Of a stretch of 64,000 bases of DNA, positions 40,879-50,066 are shown piece by piece. The stretch lies in assembly GCF_006738645.1 (NCBI RefSeq), contig NZ_AP019700.1, positions 2,306,001 to 2,370,000 on the forward strand, read 5' to 3'. The translations under genes and the position numbers were made by a program. The DNA comes from Stella humosa (GTDB lineage Bacteria > Pseudomonadota > Alphaproteobacteria > ATCC43930 > Allostellaceae). The notes under the pieces are model-generated. The model made no database searches and was not told where the DNA came from. It saw nothing but the letters and a program-made list of their open reading frames with translations. How positions within the stretch are numbered: position 1 is the first letter of the stretch; the number at the start of each line of letters is the position of its first letter.

Positions 40879-41301
40879 TCAGGCGCCTTCCGGCAATGCC
40901 GGAATGCCCGACCGCCGTGCGGCGGCGATCAGCGCACGATCCTTGGTGGCGATCGGCAAATGCCGCCGGATGGCAAGTTCGAGGTAGGCCGCATCGTAGC
41001 TGGTAAGACCGTGGGCTTCGGCGACCCTCGGCACCGCGGTCGCGGCGAGATCGAGAGCCCCCGCATCGATCTCGATCGGCAGCGCGGCAAGCAGCCGGAG
41101 TTGTCGCGTCACCTCATCGGGCGAGATGCGGCCGCGGCGTTGGGCCTGGATCAGCACGTTGATGACCTCGAGGCTCCAGATCGGCGGCACTATCGCCCCC
41201 TCCGATCGCAGCCGCATCAGCAGCGCGTCGGTCGCAGCGCTCGCTTCGTCCTCGAAACACCAGGCAAGCGTGACCGAGCAGTCGAGGACGAATGCGGTCA
41301 A
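40879..41301 (-). CDS. vapC: VapC-like PIN-domain toxin
   Basis: The 140-residue protein has the PIN acidic residues: D7 (FVLDCSV), E45 (SLEVINVL), D103 (SYDAAYLELA) and D121 (TKDRAL), which bind Mg2+ for RNA cleavage. VapC toxins cut tRNA or rRNA when freed from the antitoxin. The start overlaps the antitoxin stop by four bases, so they are coupled as in other modules. Confidence 0.9.
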   Translation of the reverse strand: MTAFVLDCSVTLAWCFEDEASAATDALLMRLRSEGAIVPPIWSLEVINVLIQAQRRGRISPDEVTRQLRLLAALPIEIDAGALDLAATAVPRVAEAHGLTSYDAAYLELAIRRHLPIATKDRALIAAARRSGIPALPEGA

Positions 41302-41537
41302 CGGCGACCCTGATCGCGCAGGTCGCGCACGGAGAGGCCGCCGAGGGTCCTGCCTTTCCGCGCCGCCAGAATCGCGTCGATCACCTGATCCACGCCTCTA
41401 TGCGCGTCGACCTCTGGCGGTACGAGACGGGCAACCACCTTGCCGTGACGCGTGATCGTGATCTCCTCGCCCCGGGACACGCGCTCCAGCAGAGCTGAAA
41501 GGTGGGTCTTGGCCTCGAATGCGCCGACCGTTGTCAT
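41298..41537 (-). CDS. vapB: Phd/YefM-type antitoxin of the PIN toxin
   Basis: The 79-residue protein has the Phd/YefM N-terminal DNA-binding start (TVGAFEAKTHLSALLERVSRGEEITITRHGKVVARLVPP) and a shorter C-terminal tail with an Arg-rich end that would bind the toxin. It precedes the PIN toxin in the same operon. Confidence 0.88.
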   Translation of the reverse strand: MTTVGAFEAKTHLSALLERVSRGEEITITRHGKVVARLVPPEVDAHRGVDQVIDAILAARKGRTLGGLSVRDLRDQGRR

Positions 41538-41582
41538 CCATCACTCCTGACGGATTCAATCTAGTTGATTCATCTGGTCTGT
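41538..41582 (-). promoter_or_regulatory. Toxin-antitoxin promoter/operator region
   Basis: This short gap is AT-rich for the window. It holds two copies of GATTCA (41553-41558 and 41567-41572), 14 bases apart, directly before the antitoxin start (minus strand). Antitoxins of this type repress their own promoter, so the repeats could be half-sites. The promoter boxes themselves are not clear. Confidence 0.35.
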
Positions 41583-43886
41583 TCAATGCGGCACCAATTC
41601 CATCGTCGCCGCGGCCTCCGACTGGATGCGATCCCAGCCGTAGAGCATCGGCACCAGGCGGCCCTCGGTCCAGGCGGCGTTCTGGTCGGCATAGTTGGGG
41701 CTGCCGGGATGGCCAGAGGCGCCGTGGAACACCGCCCACTGGCAGGCATCCCAGTTGCCGACATCGAAGACGTAACGGGCGACCGCGCCATACATGGCCG
41801 GCAGGCCGATCGAGCAAATCAGGCCCGTCGCCAGGACGCAGTCGTTGTCGCCGCCGATCGGACGCGAGGCCGGGTCGAGCAGGGCGGCGGCTTCCGGGAA
41901 CTGGGCCGACAATGGATGGACGAAGCGGGGCTGGTGCATGGCCGACCAGGGGCCGTTGTCGCCCTCGGCGGCGACCTGGGCCAGGGCCTGGCCGACCGCC
42001 TCGTCCCAGCCGATGCCGCCCAGGAGGCCGGCATCGTCGGCGCGCAGCAGGCCGGGCAGGGTCCACCAGAGCTGGTTGGCCGGCACGAGCGGCGGCGGCA
42101 CCTTCAGCAGCGGGTCGGCCGCGGCGCGCGCCAGGCCGGAGCGGTCCGCCAGGATCAGCGTCAGGGCGCGGCGCACGCGGGCGTAGGCGCCGGCTGCCAC
42201 CGATCCGCCATCCATGTGCCCGTCCCAGCCGGCGATCCGGTCGCGCAGGGCGCGCTGGGCCGGGTCGGCGGGGGCGAGCCGGGCCACACGATCGCGCAGC
42301 AGGATGCCGTTGGGCGAGGCCGTGTCCATGTGAATGGCCGCCATGTCGGCGGCCGTGGCCCGGTCCAGTCCGGCCAGCAGGCGGGCGATGCGGTCGGCGC
42401 GATAGGGCGGGTGGCAGTCGGTGGTCAGGTATTCGGGAAAGTCGTCGGCCACCGGACGATTGTTGGCCGTGACGATGGCGCCGCCCGGCGGGTCGAACAC
42501 GCGTGGCATCGCCTCCCACGGGATGTCGCCCTGCCATTCATGGTCGCCGGTCCAGCCCGGTACCGGCAGCCAGCCATTGATGCGCGAACGCCGCGGCACC
42601 TTGGCCCGCACCAGGTGGCCGATGCGCCCGGCGACGTCGCCCGCGACCAGATTGTGGTCGATCAGGCCCCATTCGCGCGTCGCCTCGAACAGCGCGTCCA
42701 CCGTGCCCGCGCGCAGCATCGGCAGCAGGCAGTCGAGCGAGCGATCGGTCTCGGCCACCTGCACCGTGCGCAGGGTGACGGCCGCACCACTGGCCGGGTC
42801 GCCGGCAATGACCGGCCCGTGATGGGTCTCGACCACCTCGATCTCCACCGCCGGGCCGCCCCGCACGCCGATGACCTCGGTCCGCCGCGTCGTCGGCAGC
42901 CATTCGTCGCGGAAGAGGTATTGGCCCGCGCCGGGCGCGAAGCGTTCGACGAAGAGGTCGAAGATGTCCATGAAGGCATGGGTCACGCACCAGGCGACCC
43001 GGCCGTTATGGGCGAAGTGCGGGAAGGCCGGCACACCGGGCACCGTCAGCCCGATCGCATCGAACTCCGGGCAGGCGATGTGGCCTTGCGCATACATGCT
43101 GGGGATCTCGAACACCCGGTGCGGGTCGCCGGCCAGCAGCGGCCGGCCGGTCGCGGTCCTGGATGGGCCCAGCGCCCAGTTGTTGCTGCCGCCGCCCGTC
43201 GCGTCGGACGCGCCCAATGCTGCCACGGCCTCCAGTGCCGGTCCCAGGTCGGCCAGGGTGGCGACCCAGCGGTCGGCCTCTACGCCGGGCGGGATGCACA
43301 GCAGGTCGCGCCCGCCATCGTCGTAGCGCAGCTTGGTCACCTGGTCGGGGCCGATGGTGCGCACGGCCGCCGCCCGCCACAGCTTGAACCAGATGGAGCC
43401 CATCAGGAACCCGCGCTGGCGCATCGCGGCGATGCTCTGCCACGGCTCCCACGGCTCGGGCGTCGCCCCCAGCAGCCCGTATTCGAGCGGCAGGACACCC
43501 TCGGCGATGAAGGCGTTCACGCCGGCCGCGTAGGCCGACAGCATGGCCGCGGTCTCGCCCGATGCCGCTGCCAGGTCGCGGCGCGAGGCGGCCTCGATCC
43601 CGGCCCGGCGGGCCAGCGCGTCGCCCGCCACGCCGGAGGGGCCGACCCACTCGGCATAGCGCCCGACGGCGCGGCGGCGGGCGGCATCCATCTGCCACAG
43701 CCGGTCCTGGGCATGGGCGAAGCCCTGGGCGAAGAAACAGTCGGCGGGGTTGCCGGCGCGGATATGCGGCACGCCCCATTGGTCGCGAAAGATGTCGACC
43801 GGGCCACCGATACCCGCCAGGGTCATCCGCCCGTCCAGCGGCGGGATCGCCGCCCGCGCCGCCGCTTCGCCGATCGCCGCCGCCAT
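41583..43886 (-). CDS. Penicillin acylase family Ntn-hydrolase
   Basis: The 767-residue protein has the acylase layout: an alpha part starting IFRDQWGVPHIRAGNPADCFFAQGFAHAQDRLWQMDAARR, and an autocleavage site before S234 (TGGGSNNWALGPSRTATG), where Ser would become the beta-chain N-terminal nucleophile. Later the family-typical NRPV segment (VTANNRPVADDF) and GWDGHMDGG appear. There is no signal peptide, unlike periplasmic penicillin G acylases. Substrates of relatives include acylated homoserine lactones, cyclic lipopeptides and aculeacin. It is divergent from the PotABCD-type importer and could hydrolyse amides brought in by it. Confidence 0.92.
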   Translation of the reverse strand: MAAAIGEAAARAAIPPLDGRMTLAGIGGPVDIFRDQWGVPHIRAGNPADCFFAQGFAHAQDRLWQMDAARRRAVGRYAEWVGPSGVAGDALARRAGIEAASRRDLAAASGETAAMLSAYAAGVNAFIAEGVLPLEYGLLGATPEPWEPWQSIAAMRQRGFLMGSIWFKLWRAAAVRTIGPDQVTKLRYDDGGRDLLCIPPGVEADRWVATLADLGPALEAVAALGASDATGGGSNNWALGPSRTATGRPLLAGDPHRVFEIPSMYAQGHIACPEFDAIGLTVPGVPAFPHFAHNGRVAWCVTHAFMDIFDLFVERFAPGAGQYLFRDEWLPTTRRTEVIGVRGGPAVEIEVVETHHGPVIAGDPASGAAVTLRTVQVAETDRSLDCLLPMLRAGTVDALFEATREWGLIDHNLVAGDVAGRIGHLVRAKVPRRSRINGWLPVPGWTGDHEWQGDIPWEAMPRVFDPPGGAIVTANNRPVADDFPEYLTTDCHPPYRADRIARLLAGLDRATAADMAAIHMDTASPNGILLRDRVARLAPADPAQRALRDRIAGWDGHMDGGSVAAGAYARVRRALTLILADRSGLARAAADPLLKVPPPLVPANQLWWTLPGLLRADDAGLLGGIGWDEAVGQALAQVAAEGDNGPWSAMHQPRFVHPLSAQFPEAAALLDPASRPIGGDNDCVLATGLICSIGLPAMYGAVARYVFDVGNWDACQWAVFHGASGHPGSPNYADQNAAWTEGRLVPMLYGWDRIQSEAAATMELVPH

Positions 43887-43952
43887 GGTCGCCCCTCCGG
43901 ATAACCCCTCTTGCGGGATATATCATATAGAGGCTAGCGTTCCCGGCAACGA

Positions 43953-45074
43953 ATGAACGCCACGACGGAGCAGTCGGTGGGACGGGGACAGGCAGGTACC
44001 GAGGGACGGGTCGCCGTCCACGATCTGGTGAAGCGGTTCGGCCCCGTGGCCGCCGTCGACGGCGTGTCGCTGGAGGTGCAGCCGGGCGAATTCGTGGCCC
44101 TGCTGGGGCCTAGCGGGTCCGGTAAGACCACGATCCTGATGGCCATCGCAGGCTTCGAGTATCCCACTTCGGGCCGCATCGAGATCGGCAGCGACGACGT
44201 CACCTGGGCGCCCGCCAACAAGCGCAACCTCGGCATGGTGTTCCAGCGCTACACGCTCTTCCCGCACATGAGCGTGGCCGAGAACATCGCCTTTCCCTTG
44301 AAGATGCGCGGCGTGGCAAAGGCCGAGCGCGAGCGCCGGGCGCTGACCGCATTGGAGACGGTGCGGCTCGGCGGCTATGGCGAGCGGCGGCCGAACCAGC
44401 TTTCGGGCGGCCAGCAGCAGCGCGTGGCGCTGGCCCGCGCCATCGTCTACCAGCCGCGCGTGCTGCTGATGGACGAACCGCTGTCGGCGCTCGACAAGAA
44501 CCTGCGGGAGGAGATGCAGCTCGAGATCAAGCATCTCCAGCAGCAGCTCGGCGTCACCGTCGTGTTCGTGACGCACGACCAGACCGAGGCCATGACCATG
44601 GCCGACCGGGTGGCGGTGCTGGATCACGGCCGCCTGCAGCAGGTGGGCGCGCCGCGCGATCTTTACGAGACGCCGGCTACCCCCTTCGTCGCAGGCTTCA
44701 TCGGCGAGACCAATTTCCTGTCCGGCCGCGCCACCCATGCGGCGGGCAAGGGCACCGACTTGGCGGTCGAGCTTGATGGCGGCGGGCGAACGACGGCGAC
44801 GGCGGTCGATGCCGCGGCCGCCGGGCAGGCCGTGCGCGTGGCCGTGCGGCCGGAGCGCATCCAGTTGACCGAACCCGGCAGCGGTCTGGCGGCGACGGTC
44901 ATCGAGGCGATCTATGCCGGCGTCGCCACCACCTGCATCGTCGAGCTGGGCGGCGAGCGCCGCGTGCGGGCCCGCATTCCGGCCGGCATCGGCGAGCGCG
45001 AGTGGCGGCCGGGCGAGGCGGTCGGCGTCGCCTGGCGGGCGGCCGACGCCCGCGCCTTCGGGGCCGCCCCGTGA
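43953..45074 (+). CDS. Polyamine-type ABC transporter ATPase (PotA-like)
   Basis: The 373-residue protein has an ATPase domain (Walker A GPSGSGKTT, signature LSGGQQQRVALARA, Walker B VLLMDEPLSALD, switch His in VFVTHDQTEAMTMADR) and a C-terminal TOBE domain (from about residue 280) for regulation and coupling. It heads a four-gene operon with two permeases and a receptor. Its stop overlaps the next gene by GTGA. Confidence 0.95.
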   Translation: MNATTEQSVGRGQAGTEGRVAVHDLVKRFGPVAAVDGVSLEVQPGEFVALLGPSGSGKTTILMAIAGFEYPTSGRIEIGSDDVTWAPANKRNLGMVFQRYTLFPHMSVAENIAFPLKMRGVAKAERERRALTALETVRLGGYGERRPNQLSGGQQQRVALARAIVYQPRVLLMDEPLSALDKNLREEMQLEIKHLQQQLGVTVVFVTHDQTEAMTMADRVAVLDHGRLQQVGAPRDLYETPATPFVAGFIGETNFLSGRATHAAGKGTDLAVELDGGGRTTATAVDAAAAGQAVRVAVRPERIQLTEPGSGLAATVIEAIYAGVATTCIVELGGERRVRARIPAGIGEREWRPGEAVGVAWRAADARAFGAAP

Positions 45075-45946
45075 GCGCCCGGCGGCCGGCTGCCTTCTTC
45101 CTGGGCGGGCGCCACCTGAGCGAGGCCGCCAGCCTTGCCTTGATCGTCCCGTTCCTGGTCCTGCTGGTGGTCGTCTTCCTGCTGCCGCTCGGCACGCTGC
45201 TGCATGAGAGCCTGCTGGTGCCCAAGCCGACGCTGGCCAACTACGAGCGCGTCTTCGGCGAGCCGGTCTACCTGCGCGTGATGTGGCGCACGGCGCGCAT
45301 CGCCGTCTACGTCACCATCGTCACGCTGCTGCTGGGCTACCCGTTGGCCTATGTCATGTCGCGCAGCAGCGGGCTGAAGCTGGGCCTGATGGCGGCCGCC
45401 GTGCTGCTGCCGCTGTGGACCAGCGTGCTGGTGCGGACCTATGCCTGGATGGTGCTGCTGCAGCGCAACGGGCTGGTGAACGAGGCGCTGACCGGGATCG
45501 GCTTCATCGATGCGCCAATCCGCCTGCTCTATACCGAGGGGGCGGTCGTGCTGGCGATGAGCCACGTGCTGCTGCCCTTCATGGTGCTGCCGGTCTTCTC
45601 GGCGCTGAAGGGCATACCGGAGGACTATCCGCGCGCCGCCCTGATGCTGGGGGCGTCGAACTGGAGCACCTTCCGCGAGGTGATCTGGCCGCTGTCGCTG
45701 CCGGGCGTCGTCAGCGGCTGCCTGATGGTGTTCCTGCTGGCGCTGGGCTTCTTCATCACGCCGGCGCTGATCGGCGGGCCGCAGCAGATGATGATCGCCA
45801 CCCTGGTGTCGCAACAGGTGCGCGAGATGCTGAACTGGCCCTTTGCCGGCGCGCTCGTCGGTGTGCTGCTGGCCTTCGTGCTGGCGCTCACCATCGCCTT
45901 CAACCGCTTCATCCGGCTGGAGCGCTTCGTGGGGACAAGATCGTGA
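45071..45946 (+). CDS. Polyamine-type ABC transporter permease (PotB-like)
   Basis: The 291-residue membrane protein starts at GTG 45071, inside the ATPase stop. It has the BPD_transp_1 domain with EAA loop GIPEDYPRAALMLGASNWSTFREVIWPLSLPG. About six spans are present. The other permease overlaps its stop (GTGA at 45943). Confidence 0.93.
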   Translation: MSARRPAAFFLGGRHLSEAASLALIVPFLVLLVVVFLLPLGTLLHESLLVPKPTLANYERVFGEPVYLRVMWRTARIAVYVTIVTLLLGYPLAYVMSRSSGLKLGLMAAAVLLPLWTSVLVRTYAWMVLLQRNGLVNEALTGIGFIDAPIRLLYTEGAVVLAMSHVLLPFMVLPVFSALKGIPEDYPRAALMLGASNWSTFREVIWPLSLPGVVSGCLMVFLLALGFFITPALIGGPQQMMIATLVSQQVREMLNWPFAGALVGVLLAFVLALTIAFNRFIRLERFVGTRS

Positions 45947-46776
45947 GCCGCCCACCGCGCCAGGGCGGGGTTGGGCGCCTGCTGCTGCATGCGCTGGCCT
46001 ATGCCGTCATTGTCTTCCTGCTGCTGCCGACGGTGCTGGTGGCGCCGATGTCGGTATCTCCGGAGAAATACCTGCAATTCCCGCCGTCCGGTTTCTCGCT
46101 GCGCTGGTACGGCGAGTATTTCGCCGACCGGGAGTGGGTGGAGGCGACGCTCTTCAGCGCCGAGGCCGGCATCATCTCGGCCATCGGCGCCACCATCATC
46201 GGCACCATGACGGCGCTGGCCCTGGTGCGCGGGCGGATCCGCGGCCGGGCCTTCGTCGAGCTGCTGATCATCGGCCCCGTGGTGGTGCCGCACATCGCGC
46301 TCGCGGTCGCCATGTTCCTGGTCTACGAGCAGCTGCGCCTGACCGGCACGCTCGTCGGCTTCGCCATGGCCCATATCGTCCTGGCCTTGCCGTTCGCCAT
46401 CTTCACGATCCTGGCGGCGCTCTATCGTTTCGATGCCGACCTGGAGATGGCCGCACTGTCCTGCGGGGCCAGCCGCGTCGCCACCTTCCGCCACGTCACC
46501 CTGCCTATGATCGCGCCCGGCGTCGCCTCGGCAGCACTCTTCGCCTTCATCATCTCGTTCGACGAGGCGGTGGTCTCGTTCTTCATCTCCGACCTCGATC
46601 GCAAGACGCTGCCGCGCAAGATGTTCGAGGACATCGACTTCGACGTCTCGCCGGTGCTGGCGGCGGTCGCCACCATGCTGAGCCTCTTGACCATCGCGGT
46701 CCTCGTGATGGGCCACTTCTTCAAGCAGATGGCGGATCGCCGCGCCGCGCCGGCCGCCGCAGGGGGGAAAGAATGA
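45943..46776 (+). CDS. Polyamine-type ABC transporter permease (PotC-like)
   Basis: The 277-residue partner permease starts at GTG 45943 and has the EAA loop DADLEMAALSCGASRVATFRHVTLPMIAPG. Its C-terminus includes FDEAVVSFFISDLDRKTLPRKMFEDIDFDVSP, typical of PotC-type permeases for spermidine/putrescine-like or opine-like compounds. It overlaps the start of the receptor gene (ATGA). Confidence 0.93.
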   Translation: MSRPPRQGGVGRLLLHALAYAVIVFLLLPTVLVAPMSVSPEKYLQFPPSGFSLRWYGEYFADREWVEATLFSAEAGIISAIGATIIGTMTALALVRGRIRGRAFVELLIIGPVVVPHIALAVAMFLVYEQLRLTGTLVGFAMAHIVLALPFAIFTILAALYRFDADLEMAALSCGASRVATFRHVTLPMIAPGVASAALFAFIISFDEAVVSFFISDLDRKTLPRKMFEDIDFDVSPVLAAVATMLSLLTIAVLVMGHFFKQMADRRAAPAAAGGKE

Positions 46777-47822
46777 AGACCGCGATCCTGACCGGCCTGG
46801 CCCTGGCCCTGGCCCTGGCCCTGGCTGCGGCACCCGCTGCCGCCCAGAAGAAGGAAGTCGTCATCGCCGCCACCGGCGGCACCATGGAACGCGCGCTGGT
46901 CGAGCAGTTCTACAAGCCGTTCGAGGAAGCGACCGGCATGCCGGTCAACAAGGTGACGACCGAGCTGCCGTCGCAATGGGCGCGGGTCCAGGCCAACGCC
47001 CGCACCGGCCGCCAGCAGTACGACATCGTGACCGCGACCTTCCCCGACCTGATCCAGCACAAGGACCAGCTGGTCGAGATCGACTGCGCGAAGCTGCCGA
47101 ACATGAAGCGCGCCTCGCCCGGCGCCTGCATGCCCTACGGCGTCATGCGTTCGATCGGCGCCATGGTCATGGTGTGGAACACCGACATGCTGAAGGGCAA
47201 GTCGCCCGAGAGCTGGAAGGATTTCTACGACGTCCAGAACTTCCCCGGGCCGCGCGGCCTGCCCGATACCGGCGACCGCGAATACTGGGTGCCGATCACG
47301 GCCTTGCTGGCCGACGGGGTGGAGAAGGACAAGCTGTTCCCGCTCGACCTCGACCGCGCCTACAAGAAGCTGGACCAGATCAAGCCGCATGTCGCGGTGT
47401 GGTGGAAGAGCGGCGACCATGTGCAGCAGATCCTGCGCTCGGGCGAGGTCGCCATGACCATGAGCTACAGCGGGCGGGCGCTGATCATGTCGCGCGAGCG
47501 GCCCAACGTGCAGATGACCTTCAACCAGGGCATCCGCGACGTCGGCATCTGGGCGGTGATCAAGGGGGGCCCCAACACCGACGGCGCCATGGCCTTCCTC
47601 GACTTCTTCATGGCCGGGCCGGAACGGCACGTGAAGTTCGCCGACCAGCTCAATACGGCCACCGCCAACATGGACGCGCTCGACCTGCTGCCGGAGGCCG
47701 AGAAGCGGCGGCGTGCCAACCATCCGGACAACTGGTCGCGCCAGGTCATGCCCGACTTCGAGTGGGTCGGCGCCAACCGCGAGAAGCTGCGCGAGCGCTG
47801 GGTCGCCTGGCTCACTCGCTGA
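46773..47822 (+). CDS. Polyamine-type ABC transporter substrate-binding protein (PotD-like), copy 1
   Basis: The 349-residue receptor has a signal peptide whose coding DNA is a run of about six CTGGCC units (giving LALALALALAAAP), then KKEVVIAATGGTMERALVEQFYKPFEEATG, the start of PotD/spermidine-putrescine family receptors, and AVWWKSGDHVQQILRSGEVAMTMSYSGRA near the C-terminus. It belongs to the operon by overlap with the permease gene. A close paralogue is encoded at 48610, beyond the FCD regulator. Confidence 0.93.
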   Translation: MKTAILTGLALALALALAAAPAAAQKKEVVIAATGGTMERALVEQFYKPFEEATGMPVNKVTTELPSQWARVQANARTGRQQYDIVTATFPDLIQHKDQLVEIDCAKLPNMKRASPGACMPYGVMRSIGAMVMVWNTDMLKGKSPESWKDFYDVQNFPGPRGLPDTGDREYWVPITALLADGVEKDKLFPLDLDRAYKKLDQIKPHVAVWWKSGDHVQQILRSGEVAMTMSYSGRALIMSRERPNVQMTFNQGIRDVGIWAVIKGGPNTDGAMAFLDFFMAGPERHVKFADQLNTATANMDALDLLPEAEKRRRANHPDNWSRQVMPDFEWVGANREKLRERWVAWLTR

Positions 47823-47829
47823 TCGCACG

Positions 47830-48579
47830 ATGAAGCAGCCCGTCCCGGCACCGGCGATGGAGGAGAGCTTCGGCCCGCTGGAGCGCGAGAGCCTGACCGC
47901 GCGGGTCTATGGCGAGCTGCGGACAGCCCTGATGGAGGGGCGGTTCTGGCCCGGCCACCGCCTCAAGATCCGCGAGCTGGCCGCCACCATGCGGGTGTCG
48001 GAGACGCCGGTGCGCGAGGCGCTGATGCAACTCGTGCGCGAACGCGGGCTGGAGATGCATGCCGGCCGCTCGATCACCGTCGCCCGGCTGTCGCTGGCCC
48101 AGTACCTGGAGCTGCGGACCATCCGGCTGATGCTGGAGGGGCTGGCGGCCGAGACGGCGGCACTGCGCATCGACACGGCCGGCATGGCCGAGCTGGCCGC
48201 CGTGCATGAAGACCTGATCGCAGCCGAACGGGCGGGCGCGTGGCGGGACGCGATCCGCGCCAATTGGCGCTTCCACCACCGTCTCTATCGCGCGGCCGCC
48301 ATGCCGGAGCTGCTGACGTTGCTGGAGGGCCTGTGGCTGCGCAACGGGCCGCTGCTCAACTACCTCTACCCCCATGCCATGCCGACCTATGCCGGCCGGC
48401 ACCAGCACCTGGAAGTGCTGGACGCGCTCGCGCGGCGTGACGCGGCAGGGGTGCGCGATGCCATCCGGGCCGATACGATCGAGGGCGGCATCCGGCTGGT
48501 GGCGCTGCTGGAGGACATGGAGGCGGGCCGGATCGCCCTGCTGGAAGGCGGGGATGCGAAGGCCGGGGCGCCGGCGTGA
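47830..48579 (+). CDS. GntR family regulator (FCD subfamily)
   Basis: The 249-residue protein has the winged helix (YGELRTALMEGRFWPGHRLKIRELAATMRVSETPVREALMQLVRERGL) and a helical FCD effector domain with His residues in FHHRLYRAAAMPELL and GRHQHLEVLDAL that normally bind a metal. It follows the receptor gene by 7 bases on the same strand, so it is inside the operon. It likely senses a breakdown product of the imported compound. Confidence 0.93.
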   Translation: MKQPVPAPAMEESFGPLERESLTARVYGELRTALMEGRFWPGHRLKIRELAATMRVSETPVREALMQLVRERGLEMHAGRSITVARLSLAQYLELRTIRLMLEGLAAETAALRIDTAGMAELAAVHEDLIAAERAGAWRDAIRANWRFHHRLYRAAAMPELLTLLEGLWLRNGPLLNYLYPHAMPTYAGRHQHLEVLDALARRDAAGVRDAIRADTIEGGIRLVALLEDMEAGRIALLEGGDAKAGAPA

Positions 48580-48609
48580 TCGCGATCGAACGAACAGGAG
48601 GAGGGCAAG

Positions 48610-49683
48610 ATGGGGATCTCTAGGCGCAGTGTGCTGGCCGGCGCGGCCGTGATGGCGATGGCGGGCCCGGCGATCGTGGGGCTGGCGATGCCGGCCGCCG
48701 CCCAGAAGGGCGACGTCATCATCGCCACCACCGGCGGGCTGATGGAAAAGAGCCTGCAGGAGCATTTCTACAAGCGGTTCGAAGCCGAGACCGGCATCCG
48801 CGTCCGCTCGGTGCCGATCGAGCTGCCCGACCAGTGGGCGCGCGCGGTGGCGGGTTCGCGCAGTGGCAACGTGCCCTTCGACATCGTCACGGCGACGCCG
48901 CCCGACATGGTGCAGCGCAAGGATATCCTGGAGCCGCTCGACTGTGCCGGGATGGAATCGGTGAAGGCCAACGGCCTGCCGAACTCCTGCTTTCCCAACG
49001 GCCTGATGCGCACCGCCGGCGGCATGACGCTGGTCTGGAGCACCAAGGCCTTCCCGGCGGGCAAGGAGCCCAAGAGCTGGGCCGATTTCTTCGACGTGAA
49101 GAACTTTCCCGGCCCGCGCGCGCTGCCCGATACCGGCGACCGCGAGTGGTGGGTGCCGACGATGGCGCTGATCGCCGACGGCGTGCCGGTGGACAAGCTG
49201 TTCCCGCTGGACGTCGACCGCGCCTACAAGAAGCTCGACACCATCAAGCCGCACGTCGCCGCCTGGTGGAAGAGCGGCGACAACATCATGCAGATAATGC
49301 GCGGCGGCGACGCCGTCATGACCATGGCCTATTCCAGCCGCTCGGTGCCGCTGGCCAAGTCGGGTGACTTCAACTTCACCTGGAACGGCGCCATCCGCGA
49401 TGTCGGCAACTGGGCGGTGCTGAAGAACGGCCCGAACACCAAGAATGCCATCGCCTTCCTGGAGTTCTTCGTGAAGGGCCCGGCCGAGCACGTGCCGTTC
49501 AGCGCCAAGGTCAGCTTCGACAGCAACAACCGCGAGGCGGCCTCGATGATCCCGGCCGAGGAGCGGCGCTTCCGCCCGTCCTGGCCCGATAACTGGTCGC
49601 AGCTCGTCATCGCGGACTATGAGTGGATCGCGGCCAACCGCGACCAGCTCCGCGAGCGCTGGACCACCTGGGTGACCAAGTAA
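48610..49683 (+). CDS. Polyamine-type ABC transporter substrate-binding protein (PotD-like), copy 2
   Basis: The 357-residue receptor starts with a TAT-like signal (MGISRRSVLAGAAVMAMAGPA), unlike the Sec-type peptide of copy 1. The mature parts are close paralogues: VIIATTGGLMEKSLQEHFYKRFEAETG, PDTGDREWWVPT and AAWWKSGDNIMQIMRGGDAVMTMAYSSRS correspond position by position to copy 1. Two receptors for one permease set suggest two related ligands or two affinity ranges. It leads directly to the formamidase-like genes. Confidence 0.92.
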   Translation: MGISRRSVLAGAAVMAMAGPAIVGLAMPAAAQKGDVIIATTGGLMEKSLQEHFYKRFEAETGIRVRSVPIELPDQWARAVAGSRSGNVPFDIVTATPPDMVQRKDILEPLDCAGMESVKANGLPNSCFPNGLMRTAGGMTLVWSTKAFPAGKEPKSWADFFDVKNFPGPRALPDTGDREWWVPTMALIADGVPVDKLFPLDVDRAYKKLDTIKPHVAAWWKSGDNIMQIMRGGDAVMTMAYSSRSVPLAKSGDFNFTWNGAIRDVGNWAVLKNGPNTKNAIAFLEFFVKGPAEHVPFSAKVSFDSNNREAASMIPAEERRFRPSWPDNWSQLVIADYEWIAANRDQLRERWTTWVTK

Positions 49684-49711
49684 GAGCCAGAGCCGAGAGG
49701 GACGAAACGCC

Positions 49712-50059
49712 ATGCTGGTGAACGATCCGGCCGCCGCGCACTTCGAGATCGACCCCGACCGGGTCGATCTCGTCGAGGAGTTCCGGCGCAACCCGAAGGG
49801 CCCGCACAGCGACACGCTGCGCAAGGTGCTGCATCGGATGCGCTGGTCGGGCGAGGGCGGCCGGTTCGTTCTCGTCACCGTCGAGCCCGGCCGCCGCTGG
49901 GTGCTGGGGCGCCTGCCCGAGCGCCGCGGCGACCCGGTGGAGTTGTTCCGCAACCAGACCTTCGACAACCCGGCCGAGGCCGAATGGCACGTCTTCAAGC
50001 TGCGCTGGCAGGCGATCACCGGCCGCGCGATCGAGGCCGATTCCGTGAGCGGGAGCTGA
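49712..50059 (+). CDS. N,N-dimethylformamidase small (alpha) subunit-like protein
   Basis: The 115-residue protein has the features of the small subunit of N,N-dimethylformamidase: an N-terminal acidic LVEEFRRNPKGPHSDTLRKVLHRMR, then WVLGRLPERRGD and EAEWHVFKLRWQAITG at the end. The subunit has no catalytic role by itself and helps assemble the large subunit. It lies 7 bases before the large-subunit gene. It is a little shorter than known small subunits, so similarity is moderate. Confidence 0.75.
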   Translation: MLVNDPAAAHFEIDPDRVDLVEEFRRNPKGPHSDTLRKVLHRMRWSGEGGRFVLVTVEPGRRWVLGRLPERRGDPVELFRNQTFDNPAEAEWHVFKLRWQAITGRAIEADSVSGS

Positions 50060-50066
50060 GGGCGCC

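Noticed and set aside
43887..43952. Clear sigma-70 promoter in the AT-rich TATATCATATAG stretch
   Set aside because: No pair of -35 and -10 hexamers with 16-18 bp spacing could be fitted on either strand; only general promoter potential is supported.
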